From positions 1 to 36,466 of the forward strand of contig CABYXQ010000008.1 of the NCBI GenBank assembly GCA_902522915.1: a stretch of DNA of 36,466 bases, given 5' to 3'. Below are positions 1-8,039 of this stretch, in pieces (the stretch's first letter is position 1; each line of letters starts with the position of its first letter). Source of the DNA: an uncultured Pelagibacteraceae bacterium. GTDB taxonomy: Bacteria; Pseudomonadota; Alphaproteobacteria; Pelagibacterales; Pelagibacteraceae. The position numbers and the translations under genes were made by a program. Under the pieces are notes generated by a model that was given only the letters and a program-made list of their open reading frames with translations, searched no databases and had not been told where the DNA came from.

Positions 1-868
1 AAGTCACCAAATTATAGCTGAAAAATTTATTGATAAAAATATTCATATTATCTCCGACAAACCTTTTGCTGGAAATTTAGCTCAAGCTAAAAAATTATAT
101 AAAAAAATAAAATCTAACAAAAAAATTAAATATGCCCTAACTCACAATTACTCCTCTTATCCAATGGTAAGAGAAGCTAAAGTGTTGATTGAAAAAGGTA
201 AAATTGGAAAAGTTGAATATGTAAATATTGAATATATTCAAGATTGGTCATTAGGAACTAAGATAACATCCAAAAATGCAAAGAAAAAATTAAAATGGAA
301 AATAGATAATAAAATAGTTGGAGCTTCAGCTGTGCTTAATGAGATTGGAACACACGCATATCATCTAGCATCATATATTTCTGGATTAAAAGGAAAACAG
401 ATATTTGCAGATATAAAACAAATTTCAAATAAAATTAAAATGGATGATAATGCTCAAGTAATGATAAATTTTAATAATGGAGCAAAAGGAATGTTTTGGA
501 CGAGTGTAATGGCGAAAGGGGGTGTTTACGGTCTAAGAATTAGAATATTTGGTTCAAAAGGCAGTTTAGAATGGGTGCAAAATGATCCTGGTTATTTAAA
601 ACTAAACCCTGGAAAAGGGGCTGTTAAATTACTTGAAAGAGGATTTCACAATGCTGAATTATCAAAAAAATTTTCAAGAATTAAATTTGGTCATCCAGAA
701 GGTTACTTAGACGCTTTTGCAAATATCTACAAAGAATTTGCAGACTCCTTAAAATCAAAGTCTAAAAAAAGATTTTTTTATCCTAATGAAGACGAAGGAT
801 TAGAAACTGCAAAATTTATAAATGCTTGTAAAGTTTCTTCAAAAAGAAAAAGATGGATAAAAATATAA
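1..868 (+). CDS. Gfo/Idh/MocA-family oxidoreductase, 5'-truncated by window edge
   Basis: The ORF track starts this gene at an internal ATG (164), but the same frame is open to the window edge and encodes SDKPFAGNLAQAKKLY, the typical DKPxA end of the Rossmann half of Gfo/Idh/MocA dehydrogenases. The real start therefore lies upstream of base 1. The C-terminal half contains IGTHAYHLASYISGL, matching the catalytic GTHxxH segment of the family, followed by the beta-sheet substrate domain (FGSKGSLEW). These enzymes oxidise or reduce sugars or polyols with NAD(P). The last 16 nt overlap the next dehydrogenase, so the two are probably co-translated. Substrate is not readable from sequence; the IolG-like neighbour suggests a polyol or inositol-related sugar. 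Confidence 0.88.
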   Translation, partial: SHQIIAEKFIDKNIHIISDKPFAGNLAQAKKLYKKIKSNKKIKYALTHNYSSYPMVREAKVLIEKGKIGKVEYVNIEYIQDWSLGTKITSKNAKKKLKWKIDNKIVGASAVLNEIGTHAYHLASYISGLKGKQIFADIKQISNKIKMDDNAQVMINFNNGAKGMFWTSVMAKGGVYGLRIRIFGSKGSLEWVQNDPGYLKLNPGKGAVKLLERGFHNAELSKKFSRIKFGHPEGYLDAFANIYKEFADSLKSKSKKRFFYPNEDEGLETAKFINACKVSSKRKRWIKI

Positions 869-1866
869 TAAATATAGCTCTGTTTGGCCTTGGAAGAATT
901 GGTCAAATGCATGCTAAAAATTTAATAAATCATCCTGAATTTAAATTAAAGTATATTTTTGATATTAATAAAAAATTAACAAAAAGATTATCAAAAAAAT
1001 ATCAATCTATACCTATTAAAAATCCTTCTATAGCTTTCAAAGATAAAAATATTAAGAGTATCTTTATATCTACAAGTACCAAAACTCATTTAAAATTTGT
1101 AGAAGATGCAGTTAAAAATAAAAAAATTGTTTTTTGTGAAAAACCTTTAGACTTAGATTTAAAAAAAATTAATATATGTAAAAAAAAAATTGCTAAATAC
1201 AATCCTAAAATTCAAATTGGCTTTAATAGAAGATACGATCCTGCGCATAACTCCTTAAAAGAAAATTTACTTAAAGGTAAGATAGGAAAATTAGAAAAAA
1301 TAATAATTACAAGTCGTGACCCCGCTCCACCTTCATTAAGCTATTTAAAAACGTCTGGAGGTATATTTAAGGACATGATGATTCACGATTTTGATTTAGC
1401 CAGGTACTACGCTGGATCAGATAAATTTAATTCTTTATTTGCAACAGGTGAATTTTTTAAAGATAGAAAATTTAAAATGATTAAAGATTTAGAGCTTGCA
1501 ACTGTTGTAATGAAAACAAACAAAGGTGTGCAATGCATTATCACAAATTCTAGACATTGCAGCTTTGGATATGATCAGAGAATTGAATTATTTGGAGATA
1601 AAGGTATGATAATTTCTGATAATCAAAGAAATCAAGAAACTACTTTTTATTCTAAAAATTCAACTAATAATAAATCTAATTTCAAGACTTTTTTTATTGA
1701 AAGATATTCTGAAGCTTACAAAATTCAATTAAATGATTTAGCAAAACTATGTAAGAAAAGAATTAAACCACTGGCAAATTTTGAAGATGGTAGATTATCT
1801 TTGATACTAGCTGAGACTGCTAACAAATCATTAAAAACAAAAAAATTTGAAAAAATTAAATTTTAA
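853..1866 (+). CDS. iolG: Inositol 2-dehydrogenase-like Gfo/Idh/MocA oxidoreductase
   Basis: A complete 337-aa NAD-dependent dehydrogenase. The N-terminus carries the Rossmann motif FGLGRIGQMHAKN, followed by CEKPLDL (the conserved lysine segment) and IHDFDLARYYAG, which supplies the catalytic Asp/His pair of the family. The stretches GFNRRYDPA and SRDPAPPS are characteristic of inositol 2-dehydrogenases, which oxidise myo-inositol to scyllo-inosose; this is family knowledge. The start overlaps the preceding dehydrogenase by 16 nt, and the TAA stop overlaps the convergent PhyH-like gene by 4 nt. No other iol genes lie inside the window, so scyllo-inositol or another polyol remains possible as substrate. 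Confidence 0.8.
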   Translation: MDKNIINIALFGLGRIGQMHAKNLINHPEFKLKYIFDINKKLTKRLSKKYQSIPIKNPSIAFKDKNIKSIFISTSTKTHLKFVEDAVKNKKIVFCEKPLDLDLKKINICKKKIAKYNPKIQIGFNRRYDPAHNSLKENLLKGKIGKLEKIIITSRDPAPPSLSYLKTSGGIFKDMMIHDFDLARYYAGSDKFNSLFATGEFFKDRKFKMIKDLELATVVMKTNKGVQCIITNSRHCSFGYDQRIELFGDKGMIISDNQRNQETTFYSKNSTNNKSNFKTFFIERYSEAYKIQLNDLAKLCKKRIKPLANFEDGRLSLILAETANKSLKTKKFEKIKF

Positions 1867-2702
1867 TTTTTTAATTCATAAAGAGTCGGAAACATTTTGC
1901 CTTCAACTGGATCTCCATTTTTATATCCTGCTTTCTGCATTGCTTTTCTATAGTTGAAGCTAGTCCAATCTCCATCGTAACTAATTTTTGCATCTTCTTT
2001 TGCTACTCTTAAAGTATAACGACTTAAAGTTTTTTTAGGAATAGTTTCACTTAATGTTCCGTGTAGAGTTCTCATATCAAATATGACAGCATCACCTAAT
2101 TCGCAATCCCACTGTAAAAATTCGTATTTTTCTTTATTTTTTAAAATATCTGGAGGTAATTCATATTTTTTTCCATTTACTATGCATTCATTACCTTCAA
2201 CTTTATGTCCATCTCTAAATAAAACTCTTAAAAATAACTTATTCCATAAATGTGATCCTTTCACCCAAACAACTCCATCATTTTTTTTTGTGGACTGTAA
2301 TGGTAACCACAAAACACACATGGTGCCATCCATATCAAAATAACTAATATCATGATGAAATGGGGTTGAGGATTTAGAACCTGCTTCTCTCAAAAACCAA
2401 TTATCCATTACAAGATTAATCTTTTTAGCAGACATCAATTCTGATGCTATACGGGCATATGGTGAGTTGTAAACAAATTCTTTAAACTCAGGAACTAAAT
2501 GCCAAGTCCAATAATCCTCTAAATAAGCAGGAACATCTTTTTGAATTGTGTGAGATTTAAACCTGGGACTTGGATTTTTAATACCTTTTTCTATACCATT
2601 TCTGAGTTTGTTTATCCAAATAATGTCAAATTTATTCTTAAGGAATACAGCGCCTTCCTCTCTAAATTGTTTAATTTCATTTTCAGAAAGAATTTTGTTC
2701 AT
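1863..2702 (-). CDS. Phytanoyl-CoA dioxygenase (PhyH) family protein
   Basis: A 279-aa non-heme Fe(II)/2-oxoglutarate dioxygenase of the PhyH family. The iron-binding HxD lies at about residues 116-118 (PFHHDISYF). The distal histidine is near 214 (MRTLHGTLSE) and is followed by arginines (SRYTLRV) expected to bind the 2-oxoglutarate carboxylate. Family members hydroxylate very diverse small molecules, including lipids, osmolytes and secondary metabolites, so the substrate is unknown. It diverges from moaA across a 36-bp AT-rich gap and converges on iolG with a shared TTAA stop. It may belong functionally to the sugar/polyol genes rather than the Moco block, but that is only proximity. Confidence 0.85.
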   Translation of the reverse strand: MNKILSENEIKQFREEGAVFLKNKFDIIWINKLRNGIEKGIKNPSPRFKSHTIQKDVPAYLEDYWTWHLVPEFKEFVYNSPYARIASELMSAKKINLVMDNWFLREAGSKSSTPFHHDISYFDMDGTMCVLWLPLQSTKKNDGVVWVKGSHLWNKLFLRVLFRDGHKVEGNECIVNGKKYELPPDILKNKEKYEFLQWDCELGDAVIFDMRTLHGTLSETIPKKTLSRYTLRVAKEDAKISYDGDWTSFNYRKAMQKAGYKNGDPVEGKMFPTLYELKN

Positions 2703-2738
2703 GTTATTTGTTTCAGAATATAATATAAATTATATCAT

Positions 2739-3731
2739 ATGAATATTCTTAAAGATAGTTTTGGTAGAACATTTCCTTATATAAGAATGTCGATTACAGA
2801 TGTTTGTAATTTTAAATGTGGGTACTGTTTGCCAAATGGCTACCAAGTTGATAAAAGTGATAATAGAAAATTTCTTCATCTAGATGAAATTAGACGTCTC
2901 GCAAAATGTTTTTCGGAATTAGGAGTTAATAAAATTCGAATTACAGGTGGTGAACCAACAGTAAGAAAAGATTTTTTTGAAATTATTAAAGTTTTAAAAT
3001 TTGAAAGTGGTATTAAAAAAGTTGCAATTACAACCAACGGCTATCACTTAGATATAAAGGCAAAATTGTTAGTAGATAGTGGTCTAAATGGAATAAATAT
3101 AAGTATAGATAGTCTTAATCGAAATACTTTTAAAAATATTACAGGCCATGATAGATTGCCAGAAATCTTAAAAGGAATTGAAAATTTACAAGATCTTGAA
3201 TTTAATAATATTAAAATCAATGCAGTTTTATTAAAAAATATTAACTCTTCATCAAAAGACTTTGATGAATGGTCAAATTTTATTCAGAATAATAAAATTG
3301 ATTTTAGATACATCGAATTAATGCAAACAGGTGAAAATTTGGATTATTTTAAAAAATATCACGTATCATCAAAAGTGTTTAAAAATTATTTGAGTGAGAA
3401 TAAGTGGATTTACCAAACTTTTGGTAAAGATGCAGGTCCTTCTTTAAATTATATAAAACCAGAATATAAAGGTAAATTTGGAATAATCGCGCCATATTCT
3501 AAAGATTTTTGTAAAACTTGTAATCGATTAAGAATTACATCTAGAGGAGATTTAAGACTTTGTTTATTTGGTAATACTGGGATAAGCGTTAGACATTTGT
3601 TACAAAAAGACAGTCAACTAAATGAGTTAAAAGATCTCATATTAAAACAAATGCAATTTAAAAAACAGTCTCATTATTTGGAACTAGGAGAAACAGGTTC
3701 AACTAAAAATTTATCTAAAACTGGGGGATAA
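2739..3731 (+). CDS. moaA: GTP 3',8-cyclase MoaA
   Basis: A radical SAM enzyme that rearranges GTP in the first step of molybdenum-cofactor synthesis. The N-terminal SAM cluster motif CX3CX2C is at residues 23, 27 and 30 (DVCNFKCGYC), followed by the SAM-binding TGGEPTVRKD. The second 4Fe-4S cluster that binds GTP has cysteines at 258, 261 and 275 (FCKTCNRLR...RLCLF), matching the E. coli layout. The protein ends in Gly-Gly (SKTGG), the tail known to be needed for activity in this family. At 330 aa it is the usual length. The stop codon directly abuts the ATG of moaC, and it heads the plus-strand moaACDE-msrPQ run. Confidence 0.96.
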   Translation: MNILKDSFGRTFPYIRMSITDVCNFKCGYCLPNGYQVDKSDNRKFLHLDEIRRLAKCFSELGVNKIRITGGEPTVRKDFFEIIKVLKFESGIKKVAITTNGYHLDIKAKLLVDSGLNGINISIDSLNRNTFKNITGHDRLPEILKGIENLQDLEFNNIKINAVLLKNINSSSKDFDEWSNFIQNNKIDFRYIELMQTGENLDYFKKYHVSSKVFKNYLSENKWIYQTFGKDAGPSLNYIKPEYKGKFGIIAPYSKDFCKTCNRLRITSRGDLRLCLFGNTGISVRHLLQKDSQLNELKDLILKQMQFKKQSHYLELGETGSTKNLSKTGG

Positions 3732-4277
3732 ATGACTAAATTAAATATAGTAAATAAAGATGAATTAAAAGATTGGGCAGAAAATATTTTTAAAAAAAAT
3801 TCTTTTAATATGATTAATGTTTCTTCTAAAAGTTATACATTTAGAAGATCTTTAGCTTCAGGAAAAATCTATGTTGGCAAGGAAGTATTTGAATTAATAA
3901 AAAAAAAACAAATGCCAAAAGGAGATCCTATTACTTTGGCGGAAGTATCAGCTTTACTAGGTGTTAAAAAAACAAGCGATTTAATACCTCTTTGCCATCC
4001 TTTGCCAATAGATCATACTGCTACTAAAATTATTATGCATGAAAAAGATAATTCGATTGAAGTATTTTGTGTCGTATCCACTTATGCAAAAACTGGGGTT
4101 GAAATGGAAGCTATAATGGGGGTGAATGCAGCATTAATTACAATTTATGATTTAAGTAAAATTGTCAACCCTCACCTTAAAATTGACAACGTGAAATTAT
4201 TAATAAAAGAAGGTGGAAAAAGTGGTCTATGGACTAACCCTGATGGTCTGCCAGAATTTTTAAAAGAATTATTTTAA
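3732..4277 (+). CDS. moaC: Cyclic pyranopterin monophosphate synthase MoaC
   Basis: Converts the MoaA product into cyclic pyranopterin monophosphate. Family signatures are clear: MPKGDPITLAEVSALLG, SDLIPLCHPLPIDH with the catalytic His pair region, GVEMEAIMGVNAALITIYD, and KEGGKSG near the C-terminus. It is 181 aa versus about 160 in typical MoaC because of a roughly 26-residue N-terminal extension before MINVSSKSYTFR. An alternative ATG at 3810 would remove that extension. The upstream ATG directly follows the moaA stop (TAAATG), favouring coupled translation from 3732, but the start is not settled. Confidence 0.95.
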   Translation: MTKLNIVNKDELKDWAENIFKKNSFNMINVSSKSYTFRRSLASGKIYVGKEVFELIKKKQMPKGDPITLAEVSALLGVKKTSDLIPLCHPLPIDHTATKIIMHEKDNSIEVFCVVSTYAKTGVEMEAIMGVNAALITIYDLSKIVNPHLKIDNVKLLIKEGGKSGLWTNPDGLPEFLKELF

Positions 4278-4290
4278 TTTTATAAAATTA

Positions 4291-4560
4291 ATGAAAGTAA
4301 AAATAGAATTATTTGGCGCTAGTAGAGATTTTAGCGAACAAAATTATTTAAATTTTGAAGTAGATAACAATTCAACAATTAAAGATATAAGAAATAAAAT
4401 AATTGATTATTTAGATAATAAATTTAATGGAAATGAAAAATATAAAAAAATTGTGAATTCATCTGCTTTTTGCTCTGCAGACAATAATATTATTAGCGAC
4501 AATTATAAAATAACAAATAATGAAAAGATTGCTATTATACCGCCTATTGGGGGAGGTTAA
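4291..4560 (+). CDS. moaD: Molybdopterin synthase sulfur-carrier subunit MoaD
   Basis: A small ubiquitin-like protein (89 aa) ending in IIPPIGGG. The C-terminal diglycine is adenylated and thiocarboxylated to deliver sulfur to precursor Z, and the PP-x-GG ending is diagnostic for MoaD. The N-terminus MKVKIELFGASRDF fits the first beta-strand of the fold. It lies 13 nt after moaC, and its TAA overlaps the moaE ATG (TAATG), as expected for two subunits made in a fixed ratio. It resembles ThiS in size, but its position next to MoaE decides the assignment. Confidence 0.94.
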   Translation: MKVKIELFGASRDFSEQNYLNFEVDNNSTIKDIRNKIIDYLDNKFNGNEKYKKIVNSSAFCSADNNIISDNYKITNNEKIAIIPPIGGG

Positions 4561-5012
4561 TGCTTCATACTAGAATAATAGATTCAAAGGATAATAAACT
4601 ATCAATTTTAGAGGCTGAAAATTTTATTTCATCTTCAAAATTTGGTGCTTCTATTTTTTTTACTGGAACAGTTCGAAGTCAAAATAATAATCAATCTGTT
4701 ATTGGAATTACTTACGATAGTCATGACGAACTTGTTAAAAAAAGTTTTGAGGAAATTTACAATGAAGCAGATGAAAAATTAAATATTAATGATAAAGCAG
4801 TATTTATTGAACATGCTAAAGGCTACTTAAATATTGGTGAAATCAGTATTATTATCGCAGTAGCATGTAAGCATCGTGAAGATGCATATATTTTATCAAG
4901 ATATATAATTGAGGAAATTAAGAAAAGATCTCCTATATGGAAAAAAGAACATTATAATAATAATGAAAGTGCGTGGTTAAAGGGAAATCCCATACTTTAT
5001 GAAAAAAATTAA
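4560..5012 (+). CDS. moaE: Molybdopterin synthase catalytic subunit MoaE
   Basis: The large subunit of molybdopterin synthase, which inserts the dithiolene sulfurs using MoaD thiocarboxylate. Recognisable blocks are GASIFFTGTVRSQ at the N-terminus, the central EHAKGYLNIGE and ACKHREDAY, and the lysine-containing active-site segment EIKKRSPIWKKEHY. Length is 150 aa, as usual. Its ATG overlaps the moaD stop by one nucleotide, and its own end overlaps msrP by 14 nt. This links cofactor synthesis tightly to the Moco enzyme. Confidence 0.95.
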   Translation: MLHTRIIDSKDNKLSILEAENFISSSKFGASIFFTGTVRSQNNNQSVIGITYDSHDELVKKSFEEIYNEADEKLNINDKAVFIEHAKGYLNIGEISIIIAVACKHREDAYILSRYIIEEIKKRSPIWKKEHYNNNESAWLKGNPILYEKN

Positions 5013-5910
5013 ATATTCAGAAATTACTCCAGAAAAAATATATCTCAAAAGAAGAGAGTTTGTAAAAAAACTAGGATTTTCTACTGGATCGTTAATTATT
5101 GGTCAAAACATGATTGGTGATGCTTTTGCGGCTAATGATAATTTACAGGAAAAAATTACGGAACGAAGATATGTAACTACTTATAATAATTATTATGAGT
5201 TTGGGACTAGAAAATCAGATCCTGTAGAAAAATCTCAAAACTTTAAAACAAGTCCCTGGAATATTGCAATAAATGGTGAAGTTGAAAAAAATATTACCTT
5301 AACAGTAGATGAAATTAAAAGCTCCTTTCCAATCGAAGAAAGAATTTATAGATTAAGATGTGTTGAAGGTTGGTCAATGGTGATACCTTGGATGGGATTT
5401 TCTTTAAAAAAACTTTTAGAAAAAGCATCACCAAATGGTAAAGCTAAATTTGTAGAATTTACAACTGTTTTTGATCCAGAACAAATGCCAGGTCAAAGAT
5501 ATCCAATTCTTAAATGGCCATATAAGGAAGGACTTAGAATTGATGAGGCTATGCACCCTTTGACAACAATAGTTACAGGTCTTTATGGCAAAGAACTTCC
5601 AAACCAAAACGGGGCGCCATTACGATTAATTGTTCCATGGAAATATGGATTTAAAAGCTCAAAAGCGATAGTAAACATAAAATTAGTAGAAAAAATGCCC
5701 ACTTCATCTTGGATGCAAGCATCACCAAAAGAGTATGGTTTTTATTCAAATGTTAATCCCAGAGTTGATCATCCAAGGTGGTCACAAGCTTCAGAAAGAG
5801 TTATTGGCTCAGGTATACTAAGTGAGAGAATACCTACTACAATGTTTAACGGTTATGGTGATCAAGTAGCAAATCTTTATTCAGGAATGGATCTAAAGAA
5901 AAACTTCTAA
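4999..5910 (+). CDS. msrP: Protein-methionine-sulfoxide reductase catalytic subunit MsrP (YedY)
   Basis: A periplasmic molybdoenzyme of the sulfite-oxidase fold that repairs oxidised methionines in envelope proteins. The N-terminus has a twin-arginine signal (KRREFVKKLGF, Arg 18-19) and a likely cleavage after AFA near residue 44, so it should be folded with its cofactor before Tat export. The molybdenum-ligand cysteine is Cys121 in YRLRCVEGWSMV. At 303 aa it is slightly shorter than the E. coli protein. YedY uses molybdopterin without an added nucleotide (established for E. coli), which fits the absence of mobA here. It is followed after 5 nt by its membrane partner msrQ and overlaps moaE by 14 nt. 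Confidence 0.95.
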   Translation: MKKIKYSEITPEKIYLKRREFVKKLGFSTGSLIIGQNMIGDAFAANDNLQEKITERRYVTTYNNYYEFGTRKSDPVEKSQNFKTSPWNIAINGEVEKNITLTVDEIKSSFPIEERIYRLRCVEGWSMVIPWMGFSLKKLLEKASPNGKAKFVEFTTVFDPEQMPGQRYPILKWPYKEGLRIDEAMHPLTTIVTGLYGKELPNQNGAPLRLIVPWKYGFKSSKAIVNIKLVEKMPTSSWMQASPKEYGFYSNVNPRVDHPRWSQASERVIGSGILSERIPTTMFNGYGDQVANLYSGMDLKKNF

Positions 5911-5915
5911 TTAAA

Positions 5916-6500
5916 TTGATTAAATATTTCAAAATAATAATTTTTATTTTATGTTTGTGGCCTTTAACTGCAATTTCTCTTGATATTTATTATAATGAAT
6001 TAGGTGCTGAACCAGTTAAAAAAATTATGAATCATTTCGGTGAATGGACATTAATTTTTATCTGTTTAACTTTATCAATGAGTCCCCTTAAAAGATTTAC
6101 AAAATTATCTATCTGGATAAAGCTTAGAAGAATGTTGGGATTATTTGTTTTTTTTTATGCTTCAATTCACTTACTAGCCTATATTGGGCTAGACTATAGA
6201 TTTGATTGGCAGCCAATTTTAAATGATGTTTTAAAAAAAAAATATATATTTATTGGATTTTCTGCTTGGCTATTATTAATTCCATTGTCAATTACTTCAT
6301 CTCAAAAAATGATGAAAATTCTTAAAAATAAATGGAAAATATTGCATAAATTAATTTATGTAATAGCTGTTTTTGGTTCGCTTCATTATATTTGGTTATC
6401 TAAGACAATTTTTTTTAAACCATTAATTTATTCAATAATTATTGTTGTATTACTTGCTTTAAGAATTAAGATCAAAAATAAGGATATTAACTATGGATGA
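5916..6500 (+). CDS. msrQ: Heme-binding membrane subunit MsrQ (YedZ)
   Basis: An integral membrane cytochrome b subunit that passes quinol-derived electrons to MsrP. It has several hydrophobic helices, with conserved blocks ELGAEPVKKIMNHFGEW and SMSPLKRF, and FFYASIHLLAYIGLDY containing a heme-ligand-type histidine; a second candidate lies in GSLHYIWL. Length is 194 aa. The start is TTG at 5916; no suitable in-frame ATG occurs before the first helix, and the TTG sits just after the msrP stop, so it is probably genuine. The last 8 nt overlap the DUF1244 gene. Confidence 0.92.
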   Translation: MIKYFKIIIFILCLWPLTAISLDIYYNELGAEPVKKIMNHFGEWTLIFICLTLSMSPLKRFTKLSIWIKLRRMLGLFVFFYASIHLLAYIGLDYRFDWQPILNDVLKKKYIFIGFSAWLLLIPLSITSSQKMMKILKNKWKILHKLIYVIAVFGSLHYIWLSKTIFFKPLIYSIIIVVLLALRIKIKNKDINYG

Positions 6501-6738
6501 AAGTAAAAAAAGAGAAATTGAATCAGCAACTCTAAAGAGATTAATTAATCATCTTAGAGATAGAAAAGATGTTCAAAATATTGATTTAATGAACTTGGCT
6601 GGGTTTTGCAGGAACTGTCTATCTAGATGGTATAGGGAAGAAGCAGAAAAAAAAGGAATTGAAATATCTGACCCTGATGCAAGGAATCATATTTATGGAA
6701 TGCCTTATTCCGAATGGAAAGATAAATACCAAAAATAA
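6493..6738 (+). CDS. DUF1244 family protein
   Basis: A short 81-aa soluble protein matching the DUF1244 family, with the near-invariant stretches DVQNIDLMNLAGFCRNC and YGMPYSEWKDKYQ. The family is common in alpha- and gammaproteobacteria and has no firmly assigned function that I know of. The two cysteines in FCRNCLSRW are the notable potential metal or redox site. It overlaps msrQ by 8 nt and abuts the stop of convergent moaB with no spacer. Its co-transcription with msrPQ is inferred from spacing only. Confidence 0.9.
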   Translation: MDESKKREIESATLKRLINHLRDRKDVQNIDLMNLAGFCRNCLSRWYREEAEKKGIEISDPDARNHIYGMPYSEWKDKYQK

Positions 6739-7239
6739 TTATTTTTCCTTTAATCGAGGAAACAATTCTACAAAGTTGCAAGGTTTATTATTAATATTTA
6801 ATTGATCTTTTAAAATTCCGTCCCATGCATCTGTTACTCCACCGGATGATCCTGGCAAAGCAAAAATATATTTACCATTTGCCAAAACTGCACAAGCCCT
6901 AGATTGTATTGCTGAGGTACCAACAGTTTTTAGACTTATATTTCTAAAAACTTCACCAAAACCTGGTATTTTTTTATCTGCAATTTCATCAATAGCTTCT
7001 GGTGTTATGTCTCTGCCAGTTAAACCTGTTCCTCCTGTAGTAATTACTACATCAATTTCATTTTTATTAATCCATTCTTTTAAAATTAAAACAATATCTT
7101 CCTTATTGTCTTTGCAAATTTTTCTATCAATTAAGTTATGTTTCGCTTCCTTTATTTTATCAACAAGAATGGCACCAGATTTATCATTATCAAAAGTTCT
7201 AGTATCTGTTACAGTCAATAAAGCTATATTTACAATCAT
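6739..7239 (-). CDS. moaB: MoaB/MogA-family molybdopterin adenylyltransferase
   Basis: Belongs to the MoaB/Mog family that binds and adenylates molybdopterin ahead of molybdate insertion. Visible motifs are TVTDTRTFDNDKSG at the N-terminus, VVITTGGTGLTGRDITPEA with the MPT-binding TGGTG loop, and ALPGSSGGVTDAW. The 166-aa length suits MoaB or MogA. It is transcribed against the moa-msr run and ends exactly at the DUF1244 stop. Which of the MoaB or MogA roles it fills cannot be told from sequence alone. No moeA is in the window. Confidence 0.92.
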   Translation of the reverse strand: MIVNIALLTVTDTRTFDNDKSGAILVDKIKEAKHNLIDRKICKDNKEDIVLILKEWINKNEIDVVITTGGTGLTGRDITPEAIDEIADKKIPGFGEVFRNISLKTVGTSAIQSRACAVLANGKYIFALPGSSGGVTDAWDGILKDQLNINNKPCNFVELFPRLKEK

Positions 7240-7254
7240 AATTAATTTTTGAAT

Positions 7255-8001
7255 ATGACCATATTATCAATATTTTTTTTTATAACAGCAATATTATATT
7301 CTAGTGTAGGATTTGGTGGGGGTTCTACCTATCTTGCGCTGATGTTAATATGGGATATCCCATACTACATTTTTCCAATAATAGCTTTATTTTGTAATAT
7401 TATAGTCGTATCAGGAAATTCTTTTAATTATATCAGGTCGGGGAATCTTAATCTTAAATTATTAACACCTTATCTTGTGGGGTCTATACCCTTTGCATTT
7501 ATAGGAGCCTCAATTTCAATTAGTAAAGATCTTTTTGAAGTAGTTTTGTTTTTAGTTTTAATGTTTGCAGGTATATTTTTATTAATTGAGAGTAAATCAT
7601 TTAATAAAAATCAAATTAAAATAAGGCAAATACCGAAATTTTTATCAATTTGCATTGGCTCTTTAATAGGTTTTGTCTCAGGTCTTATTGGTATTGGTGG
7701 CGGTATATTCTTAAGTCCATTTCTGTTCTTAATGAAAGCTGGAATACCAAAACATATTACAACTTCAGCGTCTCTATTTATTTTAATTAACTCTATTTTT
7801 GGAGTAGCTGGTCAATTGACTAAAGATTTAGTATTTAATGAATTTTTAAATTTTTGGCCTTTATTTCTAGCAGTATTTCTTGGTGGTCAAGTTGGAAATT
7901 ATTTAAATATAAAATTTTTATCAAATAAAACTCTAGTAATAATAACATCCTTATTAGTTATTTTTGTCGCAATTAGAATGGGATTTAGAATTTTATCGTA
8001 A
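7255..8001 (+). CDS. TauE/SafE-family membrane permease
   Basis: A polytopic membrane protein of about 248 aa with the two glycine-rich half-repeats typical of TauE/SafE (DUF81) transporters: SSVGFGGGSTYLAL near the N-terminus and GFVSGLIGIGGGIFLSPF in the second half. The family includes exporters of sulfite, sulfoacetate and other anions; the substrate here is not determinable. The ORF track starts at a TTG (7249), but ATG at 7255 is the more natural start. Only about 15 bp separate it from divergent moaB, so the two promoters must overlap each other or the genes. Its position beside a sulfite-oxidase-fold enzyme and Moco genes is suggestive but not proof of a sulfur-anion role. Confidence 0.87.
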   Translation: MTILSIFFFITAILYSSVGFGGGSTYLALMLIWDIPYYIFPIIALFCNIIVVSGNSFNYIRSGNLNLKLLTPYLVGSIPFAFIGASISISKDLFEVVLFLVLMFAGIFLLIESKSFNKNQIKIRQIPKFLSICIGSLIGFVSGLIGIGGGIFLSPFLFLMKAGIPKHITTSASLFILINSIFGVAGQLTKDLVFNEFLNFWPLFLAVFLGGQVGNYLNIKFLSNKTLVIITSLLVIFVAIRMGFRILS

Positions 8002-8039
8002 TGTTGATTTAATTTTTTATTGATATATTTAGTCTTAAA

